Origin: an uncultured Lutibacter sp. | GTDB taxonomy: Bacteria > Bacteroidota > Bacteroidia > Flavobacteriales > Flavobacteriaceae | NCBI RefSeq assembly: GCF_947493565.1 | Contig: NZ_CANLRG010000002.1 | Span: 1-64,000, forward strand | DNA: 64,000 nt | Direction of reading: 5' to 3' | Shown: piece by piece, positions 52,057 to 61,303 of the stretch | Position numbering within the stretch: the stretch's first letter is position 1 | Layout of the letters: the number at the start of each line of letters is the position of its first letter | Position numbers and translations under genes: made by a program | Notes under the pieces: generated by a model | Told to the model about the DNA's origin: nothing | The model's input: the letters and a program-made list of their open reading frames with translations, nothing else | Databases searched by the model: none

Positions 52057-54372
52057 TTAAAATTTTAGGTTCATTTTTATAACTGTTGCATCATTTAATA
52101 CAAATGGTGTTGGAATCATACTTTTGGATCTAGGTTTAAACTTAAATTGGGAGTTTGTCAATAAATCATACTTAGCTTCTAATACATCTATATCAAATTG
52201 TTGATCTTTATCCACTATAAATTCTAAATCAATTAACTCACTTTCTTTAGTTATATAATAACTCATAATAGTTCCTTTAGAAATGTTTAAAACATAACCG
52301 TTTGTTGGTTTATTTTTAAGTGCTTCATCATTTACTTTAAAGGACTTAAATTTAATGGGAGTATGGGTTAAAATTTCAAATTTATTAGCATTTCTTTGTG
52401 TTACCAAACTTAAACAAACTTTCCTAGTATCATTCACAATAGTATCTGAAACTATAGAAATTAAAGGCTTTTTAAAATTTCTTATTTGGGTTTTAGTATG
52501 TAATTGTATGTTGGTTTTATACTTGCTTGCTGTGGTGTTTTTATCGTAACTGCCTTTTGTTGGATGATCTCCTAAAAACTGTTGAGTAAATGCATCTAAT
52601 TTGGTATTATAACTCGCCCAATAGGCTTCATTTTTATTTACATCAATAACATATAAAATACTGTTTGGTTGCTTTCTATCCTCATTATAAGTTGCTTTTA
52701 AAGAGGCCGTTACCAACAGTAAACAACCAATAAATAAAAATAGTTGTATCCATTTTTTATAATTTTTATACTGTTGAATAATAGGAATTAATAAACCTAA
52801 TAACAACACCGTAAATACTGCGCTTATTACTAACATTTTTAATCCTAAGCCAACAGGAAACATTTGTATTAGAGGTGTAAATATGATTAATATTGGTACT
52901 ACTAAAAAAGTACATACCCATAAATTATTTTTGGTTGAATTTGAAAAAAGTAATATTGAAAGTATGGTTAAAGTAATGAACACCGGAAGGATAAAAAACC
53001 CAGCTCCTTTTAAATAAAAGGAAATGCCAAAATTAACAATCAGCCAAAAAAACAGTGGAGCAATTAACAAATCTTGTGCTGTACGTTTTTTTAAAAATCC
53101 TTTATAAAACCAATAACTAATAGCCAACGTAAAAGCAACAAACATTGCAATATAATAATACCCATTGTAAGTAAATCCGTGAAGAATATCATGATACTGT
53201 GGATGAATTTTTAAAAGTAATTTCCAACCTAAATAGGTAAATAAACCAGAAATTACCAACGACAATATAAAAGGAATAAAGCCTTTTAAAACACCAATAG
53301 TAGTTAATCTATTTTTAAAAAAACCAACCAACAAAAGAATGACAAATACAACTACTGAAATAAGATACATTGGAGTTACCCAAACAAAAGGATAATGAAC
53401 CAACCCTACATATGGAAAATTAAAATATACATCATCTTCATTTGCTTTTAAATTAGATAATTCACTATTTGCAAAATAATTTAAAGTTGCTTCTAAATAC
53501 ATAGCTTGATGTTGTAATGAATTTAAATCCATTCTTTCAAAAGAATCTTGACTGGTATGATAGTCGAAATGATCTCCTATAAAAGCAAAATTAAAACCTT
53601 CAATATCTCCCTGTTCTCTAAACACTGTTAAATCAGTATCATTGGGTAACATTTTATAAATGCTATACATTAAGGAGTTTCCAACTGGGTGTGTGGTATT
53701 TGTTTTTTGGAAAGCTTCAATTAAATTTTTGTTTCCTCCATTGGTTTCTAATAATAAATAACTTGGTCCTCCACTTCCTCTGGCTTCAAAATTTAAAACC
53801 AGTTTCACATCTTTTGCCCATGGATGATGATTTACAAATGCATTGGCTCCTAACAAGCCTAGTTCTTCAGCATCAGTAAAACCAATAATAATATCGTTTT
53901 TTGGGAAGGTGTTTTTAGCTAAAAAAGCTCTAATTCCTTCTAAAATTACCACCACACCACTACCTGCATCACTAGCACCTAATGAGGAATGTGGATTAGA
54001 ATCGTAATGAGATAACAGCATTACCGCTTTTCCAGTTCCAGTTCCTTTAATTTTAGCTAAAATGTTTTGGGTGTTGGTGGCTGCTCGCCATTTTTTATTA
54101 ACTGCTATTTGTTCTTGAACTTCAACCTCTAAACCTAATTTTTTAAGTTCATCAACTAAATAATTTTTAACAACCTCATGTTCTTTAGAGCCTGTAAAAT
54201 GAGGTTTTTTAGTAATTTCTTTTAAATGCGTTAATGCGTTGTTTATAGATAATTTGTCAGTTGGTAAGTTGGTTTCAATTATTGGTTTTGGAAGTAATAA
54301 ATTAAAACTAAAATAAATAGCGGCAACTATAACAAGTATCGAAAGTAGTTGGTGGTATTTTTTGGAATTCAT
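52057..54372 (-). CDS. Membrane-embedded M28 family zinc aminopeptidase
   Basis: 771 residues. One N-terminal membrane helix (LLSILVIVAAIYFSFNLLLP), then the M28 catalytic domain (about 50-300) with metal ligands in LLSHYDSNPHSSLGASDAGSG, FTDAEELGLLGANAF and GDHFDYHTSQDSF. About eight further transmembrane helices follow (320-580), then a soluble C-terminal domain (590-771). Same architecture as Fxna/Pff1-type membrane M28 peptidases. The catalytic domain should face the periplasm. Operon with the DUF2891 gene. Confidence 0.92.
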   Translation of the reverse strand: MNSKKYHQLLSILVIVAAIYFSFNLLLPKPIIETNLPTDKLSINNALTHLKEITKKPHFTGSKEHEVVKNYLVDELKKLGLEVEVQEQIAVNKKWRAATNTQNILAKIKGTGTGKAVMLLSHYDSNPHSSLGASDAGSGVVVILEGIRAFLAKNTFPKNDIIIGFTDAEELGLLGANAFVNHHPWAKDVKLVLNFEARGSGGPSYLLLETNGGNKNLIEAFQKTNTTHPVGNSLMYSIYKMLPNDTDLTVFREQGDIEGFNFAFIGDHFDYHTSQDSFERMDLNSLQHQAMYLEATLNYFANSELSNLKANEDDVYFNFPYVGLVHYPFVWVTPMYLISVVVFVILLLVGFFKNRLTTIGVLKGFIPFILSLVISGLFTYLGWKLLLKIHPQYHDILHGFTYNGYYYIAMFVAFTLAISYWFYKGFLKKRTAQDLLIAPLFFWLIVNFGISFYLKGAGFFILPVFITLTILSILLFSNSTKNNLWVCTFLVVPILIIFTPLIQMFPVGLGLKMLVISAVFTVLLLGLLIPIIQQYKNYKKWIQLFLFIGCLLLVTASLKATYNEDRKQPNSILYVIDVNKNEAYWASYNTKLDAFTQQFLGDHPTKGSYDKNTTASKYKTNIQLHTKTQIRNFKKPLISIVSDTIVNDTRKVCLSLVTQRNANKFEILTHTPIKFKSFKVNDEALKNKPTNGYVLNISKGTIMSYYITKESELIDLEFIVDKDQQFDIDVLEAKYDLLTNSQFKFKPRSKSMIPTPFVLNDATVIKMNLKF

Positions 54373-54492
54373 AAGAAGTTTTTCAATTGTTTAAAAATAA
54401 TTGATTTTTTTTACTATTTAAATAAATTGTTAAGATATAATTAAATACGCTTTTTTAGCAACCTATAACACTTAAATTATTTTAAAATAAGG

Positions 54493-54500
54493 TATATTTG
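54493..54500 (+). promoter_or_regulatory. -7 element TATATTTG of the alkaline phosphatase gene
   Basis: Exact TAnnTTTG match 30 nt before the ATG at 54531. It overlaps the TTG (54498) that would extend the frame, which argues against that start. Confidence 0.6.
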
Positions 54501-54530
54501 ACACTGTTTTTTACAAAAAATAACAATTTT

Positions 54531-55946
54531 ATGGATAGAAGAAAATTTTTCAGAAACGGATCTCTTTTTGCAATTGGGTCTTCATTATTAAGTCCTTTTG
54601 ACTTAAATGCAACCTCCTTAGATCAAGATTTAATCAATACTAATAAAAAAGCCAAAAATATAATTATTGTTGTAAGCGATGGTATGAGTACTGGTACTTT
54701 AAACATGGCTGATTTATACCTTTCAAGAAAAACAGGAAAAGGTAGTCAATGGCTACAATTGTATAAAGAAAACAAAGTAAACAGGGCTTTAATGGATATG
54801 GCTTCTGCCAATTCTATAGTTACTGATTCTGCAGCTGCAAGTTCTTCTTGGGGAAGTGGTTACCGAGTAAAAAATGGGGCATTAAATATGGGTGTCAATG
54901 GTGAAGAACACCTTCCAATTTGGCAAAAATTTAAAAGCGTAGGTAAAATGGCAGGGTGTGTTACAACGGTTCCTATTACCCATGCTACCCCTGCTGGTTT
55001 TTGTGTAAATAGTAAAAGTAGAAATGACCAAGAAGGCATTGCTGAAAAATACTTAAAACATGGTTTTGATGTGATGATGGGAGGTGGAAATAATTATTTT
55101 TCACCTGAATATCGAAAAGATAAAAAAGACATGTATCAAGCGTTTGCAACCAATGGTTATCAAGTAGTAAAAACCAGAGATGAAATGCTTCAAGCAACTA
55201 ATGAACTTCCTATTTTAGGTGTTTTTTATAATGATGGATTGCCTTATACTGCTGATAGAAATAGCAGTAAAGAACTCACCGAAAAAATCCCTACCTTAGG
55301 TGAAATGACCCAAAAAGCTATTGACCGAATGAAAAATAACGAAGAAGGTTTTGTGTTACAAGTAGAAGCCGGAAAAGTTGATTGGGCAGCTCATGGCAAC
55401 GATATTGCAGGTTTAATTTATGATCAAGCAGCCCATGACGAAGCGGTAAAAGTTGCTATAGATTTTGCTGAAAAAGATCAAAATACTTTGGTTATTATAA
55501 CTACAGACCACGGTAACGCCAATCCTGGAGTGATTTATGGAAAAAAAGCAAATCAACAATTTGATAGCATACAACATTACAAACATACTAATGAATGGAT
55601 TTTAAATGGCTTTGGAAAAGAAACTTCTATTGCTCAAATAAAAGAAAGAATTGAATATGCTAATAATATGGTTATTACCAATGAAGAAGCCAGTTTGCTT
55701 TTAAGCTATTACAACAACTTAAATGCAGAAAACGGAATTTACAATCCACGGCATTTACCTTTTAACGAATTGGCACAAATTCAAAAACAATACAACTCCG
55801 TTGGATGGATTAGTATGAATCATTCTTCCGATTATGTTGAATTGGCCATGTTTGGACCAGGAAGTGAACTATTAAACCCTTTTATTAAAAATACAGATTT
55901 ACACTATTTAATGTTAGAAGCTGCAGAGGTTGAAAACAACTTTTAA
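54531..55946 (+). CDS. Alkaline phosphatase with Tat-type signal
   Basis: 471 residues from the ATG at 54531. MDRRKFFRNGSLFAIGSSLL is a twin-arginine signal. NIIIVVSDGMSTGTLNMADL holds the first metal Asp, VTDSAAASSSWGSGYR the phospho-accepting Ser, TTVPITHATPAG, QVEAGKVDWAAHGND and ITTDHGNANPG the remaining metal ligands, all PhoA-type. It releases phosphate from organic esters outside the cytoplasm. The longer frame from a TTG at 54498 would start inside the promoter. Single gene, no Pho-box recognised. Confidence 0.94.
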   Translation: MDRRKFFRNGSLFAIGSSLLSPFDLNATSLDQDLINTNKKAKNIIIVVSDGMSTGTLNMADLYLSRKTGKGSQWLQLYKENKVNRALMDMASANSIVTDSAAASSSWGSGYRVKNGALNMGVNGEEHLPIWQKFKSVGKMAGCVTTVPITHATPAGFCVNSKSRNDQEGIAEKYLKHGFDVMMGGGNNYFSPEYRKDKKDMYQAFATNGYQVVKTRDEMLQATNELPILGVFYNDGLPYTADRNSSKELTEKIPTLGEMTQKAIDRMKNNEEGFVLQVEAGKVDWAAHGNDIAGLIYDQAAHDEAVKVAIDFAEKDQNTLVIITTDHGNANPGVIYGKKANQQFDSIQHYKHTNEWILNGFGKETSIAQIKERIEYANNMVITNEEASLLLSYYNNLNAENGIYNPRHLPFNELAQIQKQYNSVGWISMNHSSDYVELAMFGPGSELLNPFIKNTDLHYLMLEAAEVENNF

Positions 55947-55955
55947 CAACTAGGA

Positions 55956-56303
55956 CTATTCCTTTTTTATCAATAAATAATATTCATTTTCTAACGGTAA
56001 ATACCCTTGATCATAAATATAATAATAGGTGTTCCCAGTTTTTGTAGTATAAATAGAGGTAAAAAAATTAAAATCAAAGTTGCCATCCAATAATTTGGTT
56101 CTGGTAACTTTGGTTTTACCACTGGTGTTTAAATTAGAAAGTAGCCTATAATTTTTTCGTAACCTATTATTGGTGTTTCTAATTAAGTTTTTACTCTCTT
56201 TATTTATTTTATTGTTATGCGTGTTTCTGCAATAATCTGAACAGAATTTTTTATCAATCCTACCGTTGAGTACTTCACCACACTCTAAGCAATTTTTTTT
56301 CAT
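55956..56303 (-). CDS. Small zinc-finger protein of unknown function
   Basis: 115 residues. The N-terminus has C5-x2-C8, then C21-x3-C25 with H29 (NCLECGEVLNGRIDKKFCSD then YCRN), a zinc-binding knuckle pair. A basic helical middle (NLIRNTNNRLRKNYRLLSNL) could bind nucleic acid, followed by a short beta segment. No enzymatic motif. It lies 83 nt after the NUMOD4/HNH gene on the same strand; cotranscription is possible. Function not recognised. Confidence 0.7.
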   Translation of the reverse strand: MKKNCLECGEVLNGRIDKKFCSDYCRNTHNNKINKESKNLIRNTNNRLRKNYRLLSNLNTSGKTKVTRTKLLDGNFDFNFFTSIYTTKTGNTYYYIYDQGYLPLENEYYLLIKKE

Positions 56304-56386
56304 TCTTAATTTTTAACATTCTTTTTTTCACAATTCACAACAATAATACGCTGTTTTTTATAATACTGCAACAATTTAACCTTTGT

Positions 56387-56947
56387 TTATTCTTCATCAA
56401 TTTTTACACTTCCCCAGTTTTCACCAGTCTTTATTCTATACAATTGCATTTCTGAAATACCAAACTGTTTGGCAATCATTTTCATACGTGTTTTTCTATT
56501 GGGATCAAAAATTTTCTTTTTAATCAATCGTACTCTACCTTCGGTTAATTTTGCATAAGTTCTTTTTCCTATTCTATTTAATTTTTTAGGATTTTTTTTA
56601 TGATGCAAATACATTTCTTCTTTACTTACCCATTGTAAATTAGTAGCCTCATTATTTAGTTTATCAAAATCTAAATGTATCACATAAGGTTGATGTTCTT
56701 TTTTTTCTAAAAACAGTTCTGCAACTACTCTATGAATATAACAATACGTACTTCTATCTTTTCCTTTTTTTCGAATCCAAAAAGTATTATACCCGCCAAC
56801 TAAAGAAGTTCTAGATAATTTCCAAGTAGCTTCATAGTTTTTTTTGCGTTGCACCCTGCCATAATTAGAAATTAAAAATTCATTTTCGTCACACCAGTTT
56901 TCATTAACATACGGTTTCCAAATTTCATTTCTATAATGTGCTATCAT
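56387..56947 (-). CDS. NUMOD4/HNH endonuclease-like protein
   Basis: 186 residues. EIWKPYVNENWCDENEFLIS followed by NYGRVQRKK is the NUMOD4 DNA-binding motif. YCYIHRVVAELFLEK, then YVIHLDFDKLNNEATNLQWV (HNH-like: His, Asn, Asn), is the nuclease core. The last third (KLTEGRVRLIKKKIF; AKQFGISEMQLYRIKTGENW) looks like a helix-turn-helix seen in phage and intron HNH proteins. In relatives such genes are solitary homing-type or phage endonucleases. It may cut DNA or be a domesticated regulator. A well-formed promoter with an operator-like palindrome precedes it. Confidence 0.85.
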   Translation of the reverse strand: MIAHYRNEIWKPYVNENWCDENEFLISNYGRVQRKKNYEATWKLSRTSLVGGYNTFWIRKKGKDRSTYCYIHRVVAELFLEKKEHQPYVIHLDFDKLNNEATNLQWVSKEEMYLHHKKNPKKLNRIGKRTYAKLTEGRVRLIKKKIFDPNRKTRMKMIAKQFGISEMQLYRIKTGENWGSVKIDEE

Positions 56948-56975
56948 AAAGTGGTTTTTTAGTTAGGGAGCTTCT

Positions 56976-57009
56976 CAAATATACTAAAATAATTATTCGT
57001 TTACAAACG
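56976..57009 (-). promoter_or_regulatory. Promoter of the NUMOD4/HNH gene with CGTTT-AC-AAACG palindrome
   Basis: On the minus strand TTTG (57004-57007), a 20-nt spacer, then TATATTTG (56976-56983), 29 nt before the start: the best -33/-7 pair in the window. The -33 lies within CGTTTACAAACG (56998-57009), arms perfectly complementary, and TTACAAAC is repeated directly at 57001 and 57011. Confidence 0.65.
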
Positions 57010-57129
57010 ATTACAAACATTTACATACGAAAGTAAGTAGCTAAATACCGAATTCAATTAAAAAACCAAAACATATTTGCAGTGTTGAATTGACCAAACG
57101 ATGTTCAACCTAATTTAAAACCTTATCTT

Positions 57130-57468
57130 ATGAATACGTTAAGAAACAAAGTACAGTTAATTGGAAATTTAGGAAATAACCCAGAAATAATACAATTAGA
57201 CACTGGTAAAAAAATAGCAAAGTTTAGCATTGCCACCAATGAAACCTATAAAAATGCAAAAGGCGAAAAAGTTACCGACACGCAATGGCACAACGTAGTA
57301 GCTTGGAACAAAACGGCTGAAATAGCTGAACAGTATTTAGAAAAAGGCAAAGAAGTTGCTATAGAAGGAAAATTAACCTCAAGAAGTTATGATGACAAAG
57401 ATGGAAACAAACGCTATATTACCGAAGTAGTGGTAAACGAACTTTTAATGCTCGGCAATAAACAATAG
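57130..57468 (+). CDS. ssb: Short single-stranded DNA-binding protein
   Basis: 112 residues, one OB fold: MNTLRNKVQLIGNLGNNPEI, FSIATNETYKNAKGEKVTDT, QWHNVVAWNKTAEIAEQYLE, VAIEGKLTSRSYDDKDGNKR. The usual disordered linker and acidic C-terminal tip (DDDIPF-like) that recruits partner proteins are absent; it ends LLMLGNKQ. That points to an accessory SSB, for example for recombination or transformation, rather than the replicative one. CATATTTG (57072-57079) is a one-mismatch -7 element. Terminator follows immediately. Confidence 0.93.
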   Translation: MNTLRNKVQLIGNLGNNPEIIQLDTGKKIAKFSIATNETYKNAKGEKVTDTQWHNVVAWNKTAEIAEQYLEKGKEVAIEGKLTSRSYDDKDGNKRYITEVVVNELLMLGNKQ

Positions 57469-57490
57469 AAGGAAAGTTGTTATGAAAAAG

Positions 57491-57521
57491 AAAAAAAGCA
57501 CTTATGGTAAGTGCTTTTTTT
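57491..57521 (+). terminator. Terminator of ssb
   Basis: Stem AAAAAAAGCACTTA (57491-57504), loop TGG, stem TAAGTGCTTTTTTT (57508-57521), with further T residues. Confidence 0.9.
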
Positions 57522-58048
57522 TTATTTATATAAGTAAAGTTAGGTTAAACGTTCTAAAATAATACAGCAAAAGTAAAAACTTAAGGTATAAATTTAACCA
57601 TTTAATTATCTAAAATGCCATTTCCTAAAAATAGTTAATTTTAAAACTAGCTATCAATACATAACAACCAATTTAATAAAGAGCAATGATTAGTAAACAG
57701 CCTTGTTTGAAGCATTTAGGCAGTATTTTAACGCTTTTAAAATAAAGAATACACAAAAAAAAGCCGAATTAAAGTCTTTTTTTTCAGTAAAATAAGAACT
57801 TCTTAAGTAAAATATCCATCAAAAATTGAAAATAATTAGATTTTATTAAAAGGTTAACTCCTTATTTTTTAAGTTTTTAAATACAATTAAAGCATTTTTT
57901 TAGTAGATTAGCAGTAAAAAAACAATAGTTTTAGTAAATCAATTATTGCATAATAAAAATTATATATGTAGTTTTGTTGACTAATTGTAATAACACAAGT
58001 TTATTAACCTATTTAAATTTTAAAGAATATTAATTAAAAAGTTACAAA
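57522..58048. other. 527-bp intergenic region before the coiled-coil lipoprotein gene
   Basis: No open frame of note on either strand. AAAAAAAAG (57755) and CTTTTTTTT (57776) could pair around a 12-nt loop, a weak terminator-like structure. The only strong signal is the promoter at 57969. The rest is AT-rich and unexplained; an upstream regulatory region or a small RNA is possible. Confidence 0.4.
57946..57976 (+). promoter_or_regulatory. Promoter of the coiled-coil lipoprotein gene
   Basis: TTG (57946-57948), about 20-nt spacer, TAGTTTTG (57969-57976), a match to TAnnTTTG. The leader to the ATG at 58049 is about 65 nt. Confidence 0.6.
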
Positions 58049-61000
58049 ATGAAACATTTAAAAAAATTGTCGGTAGTTCTGATGATAACTACCCTATTCA
58101 GTGCTAGCTTTACATCTTGTATCGATACAGAAGTGTCGCCAGTTGTTGAAGCCATTTATGAGGCTCAGGCCGATTTAATTGCTGCACAAACTGCTGTGCA
58201 AAATGCTGAAGCTGCCCTAAGAACTGCGCAAGCTAATGCTGCACAAGCACAAGCTGATTATACCGCTGCGCAAACTGCTCAGGTAGAAGCTATAACAGAC
58301 GGTATTATTGCTGAAAACTCTTACCAAGCTTTAAAAAGAGAGCAACAATTACTTAAACTTGTTGCAGAAACTAATTTAGCAGTTGCTCAAGCTCAAATGG
58401 AACTTGAAAAAGAACAAGCTAAATTTAACATTAAAATGGTAGAACTTTTAGCTAAATTAGAAGAAGCTAAAGTTCAAGTTGCTATTGGATATGCTATTGA
58501 TTACAGAAATGCTATGTGGGCTGCTAACAACATTTGGTCTGACTTATTAACTGCTAAAGCTGATTTAGCAGATGCTGAATTAATGCTTGTTGACCCTGAT
58601 GGTAATGGTGTTGGAACTGAGGTTTCTTACGCTTACCATTTAGCGATGTTAACTAATGCGGTTGCTGAAGCACAAGCAAGCGTTGATGATATTCAAGCTA
58701 AATTAGACTTGTTTAATGAGCATGCTGAAGATCCAATTGCTGCTAAAGAATTATTAGATGCTCAAAAAATTGAATTAAAAGCTCAATATGAAATACTTCA
58801 ACAAAAAAGAGCTGAACAAGAAGAGGTAATCGACGATCTTCAAAATGAAAGAGATAACAGAAATGAGTATGTTACTGAAATTGAAGATGCTATAAGCAAA
58901 CATAATACTGCTGTAGGTCAAATTAATGACAGAAACTCTTGGATTTCAAATGCACAAAATAATATTGCTGATTGGCAAGCTGCAATGACTAACTATGATG
59001 CTATTAAAGCTACATTAGAACAAGCTGTAGTTGATGCTGAAGACAGAATTGGATATGATGGTACTGGTTCTGCTGCTGACCACGAACACAACCACCCTCT
59101 ACCTTACGGTTTATTAGGTGATATTGATGCTGCAACTACTGCACTTGGACCTTTAAATACTGCGGAAACTAACGCAACTAATGCTTTAGGTACTTATACT
59201 GCTCCTGTAGTAACTGACAACTATATTGATCCTACTGTAACTGCTTATGATGTATTATTTAATGCTGAGTTAGCTATACTTAAACACGATCAAGCTTATG
59301 CTGCACTTACAGCAACTTATAATGCTGCTGCTACTGCTTTATCTGCTGCTACTGCTGCTTATAATGCTGCTAGCTATCAAGCTGATTATGACGCTGCTGT
59401 TTTGGCTGAAGGTGTTGCTCAAACTAACTTAACTAACGGTATAACTGCTTATAATGATGCTAAAGCTGATTTTGAACTAAATCCTAGTGGAAGTTTAGAT
59501 ATAGATACACCAATTTCTCCTGTTCTTATAGATGACTTAGATTTTGTAGGTATTCATACTGATGATCCTGCAGAAACAAAAACGTATGTAAAAGTTTCAG
59601 CTTGGAGTGCAAGTCATATTAATCCAGCTAACTATGCTCCATCTGCATTAGATGTTCCAGAAACTTACAATGGTACTGATGTACTAGTTGCTGCTGCTGA
59701 TATCGTTGCTAACGATCCAAATATTGCTGCAATTACTGATGTAATTTTATGGAATCAAGATGGTACTGCTACAGATGGTGCTGGTGCTGCAATTGCTGCT
59801 CCAGGAACTTCATTAGCTGTAGCTGATGCTTCAGCGGCTTCTCCTAATATTGGCTATACTAAAGTTTACTTTTTAGAAGTTGAATCTGATGATGATAGCG
59901 AATCTTATCTATATACGTTCAATGTTGCTACAAACTTACTAGGTCTTGATGATTTCTCTGGTAGAGCAATTATTGGTAATGTTTTAGATCCAAACTACAA
60001 TCCACCTTTAACTATTACTGATGCTAATGCATTTTATACAACAGATAATGCAGATGCTAATGGTGAATATCAAGCTGGAGGTACTGATGCTTTAACTTTA
60101 TATGCACTATTATGGAATGCTAAATTAGAAACTGCAACAAAATTATTTGTAAAAGATAATGCTGATGCTAATTTACAAGCATTACAAGATGCTTATGACG
60201 CTCAAAAATTATTATATGATGAAGGTCTTGTAACTAGAGCTGGGCTTGTAGCTGATGCTGCTGCAATTGTAGCTGCTGGTGGTGCTGTATATGTTGCACA
60301 AGCGAATCTTACTGCTGCTCAAAATGCTGTAATTGCTCAACAAGATGTAATTGATGCTCTTGAAGCAGAATTAGGATCAATTGAATATATTACATCAGGA
60401 ACAGCTGGTCCAGGACAAATTCTTAGAGAATTAAACGATGGTAACTTATTTATCTCTTGGGATGTACACGCTAACGATGGTGTGCCTGCTGCAAACGTAA
60501 TGTACGAATACAGAGCTGATGCTGGATGGGAAACTGCTTATGATGGTGACGGTGCTATGGGTGATGCTGATGCATTAACTGCGTATGCTGAATTATGGAA
60601 TGCTCAAGAAGCTTTAGCTAGACATACTGAAACTACATTAGCACAATACCAAGATAATATTGATCTGGCTAATGCGGATATTGCTGATTGGGAAAATGAA
60701 ATTACAATTATTCAAGCTCGTTTAGATGCTAATTTAGCAATTGTTAATGATATGTTACCTGTATTAACTGATCTTGGAATAGAGTACACGTTTGAATTTG
60801 ATACTGATGGTAAAGGAGTATTTGAAGTAACTAATGATACTATAGGTGGTCCAAATAGCTATGCTGATATAAGAGCAGAAGTAATTGCTGAAAACAAAGT
60901 ACTATGGGATATTGATAGAGAAATTGCAATTCTTGACGATCAAATAGATAGAGTTAATGATTTAATTGCTGCTTGGAATTCAAGTTACAATAATTTTGTT

Positions 61001-61222
61001 AACACTATTATTCCTAATTTAGAAGCTAGTTTAGTTACAGCACAAACAGATCTTGCTGAGGCTCAAGCAGCATTAGCATTAGCTACAAATGATGAAGCTG
61101 CTGCAACTGCTAATATTGAGTACTTAGAAGCTAAAGTTGAAACTTTAGAAGCACGTTATGCAAATGCATTAGCAATTGCTGAAAAATATAAAGCATTACT
61201 AGATGCTGCATTAGCGTCATAA
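58049..61222 (+). CDS. Giant alanine-rich coiled-coil lipoprotein with inserted beta domains
   Basis: 1057 residues. The signal ends FSASFTSC (Cys24), then IDTE, so it is probably a lipoprotein. Long Ala/Gln/Glu-rich heptad helices occupy about 28-345 (AEAALRTAQANAAQAQADYT; QQKRAEQEEVIDDLQNERDN), 400-480, 685-780, 845-900 and 940-1057. Between them lie non-helical segments: a His-rich turn (DHEHNHPLPYG, near 347), a beta-rich domain about 483-680 and smaller ones near 785-840 and 905-935. Each return to helix repeats a similar phrase: TAYDVLFNAE, LTLYALLWNAK, LTAYAELWNAQ. I recognise no named family. GCT codons dominate, so composition differs from neighbours. A surface stalk, adhesin or fibre is plausible; the barrel gene follows. 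Confidence 0.85.
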   Translation: MKHLKKLSVVLMITTLFSASFTSCIDTEVSPVVEAIYEAQADLIAAQTAVQNAEAALRTAQANAAQAQADYTAAQTAQVEAITDGIIAENSYQALKREQQLLKLVAETNLAVAQAQMELEKEQAKFNIKMVELLAKLEEAKVQVAIGYAIDYRNAMWAANNIWSDLLTAKADLADAELMLVDPDGNGVGTEVSYAYHLAMLTNAVAEAQASVDDIQAKLDLFNEHAEDPIAAKELLDAQKIELKAQYEILQQKRAEQEEVIDDLQNERDNRNEYVTEIEDAISKHNTAVGQINDRNSWISNAQNNIADWQAAMTNYDAIKATLEQAVVDAEDRIGYDGTGSAADHEHNHPLPYGLLGDIDAATTALGPLNTAETNATNALGTYTAPVVTDNYIDPTVTAYDVLFNAELAILKHDQAYAALTATYNAAATALSAATAAYNAASYQADYDAAVLAEGVAQTNLTNGITAYNDAKADFELNPSGSLDIDTPISPVLIDDLDFVGIHTDDPAETKTYVKVSAWSASHINPANYAPSALDVPETYNGTDVLVAAADIVANDPNIAAITDVILWNQDGTATDGAGAAIAAPGTSLAVADASAASPNIGYTKVYFLEVESDDDSESYLYTFNVATNLLGLDDFSGRAIIGNVLDPNYNPPLTITDANAFYTTDNADANGEYQAGGTDALTLYALLWNAKLETATKLFVKDNADANLQALQDAYDAQKLLYDEGLVTRAGLVADAAAIVAAGGAVYVAQANLTAAQNAVIAQQDVIDALEAELGSIEYITSGTAGPGQILRELNDGNLFISWDVHANDGVPAANVMYEYRADAGWETAYDGDGAMGDADALTAYAELWNAQEALARHTETTLAQYQDNIDLANADIADWENEITIIQARLDANLAIVNDMLPVLTDLGIEYTFEFDTDGKGVFEVTNDTIGGPNSYADIRAEVIAENKVLWDIDREIAILDDQIDRVNDLIAAWNSSYNNFVNTIIPNLEASLVTAQTDLAEAQAALALATNDEAAATANIEYLEAKVETLEARYANALAIAEKYKALLDAALAS

Positions 61223-61245
61223 TAAGATTCTTTAAGTAAAATAAT

Positions 61246-61265
61246 AGGGCTGTTTAGGCAGCCCT
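61246..61265 (+). terminator. Hairpin between coiled-coil lipoprotein and barrel genes (weak terminator or attenuator)
   Basis: Stem AGGGCTG (61246-61252), loop TTTAGG, stem CAGCCCT (61259-61265), followed only by TTATAAAAC. The poor U tract suggests partial termination, letting some transcripts continue into the barrel gene. Confidence 0.5.
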
Positions 61266-61303
61266 TTATAAAACAAAAATTAACTCTTAAAGAACTAAAA
61301 CAT

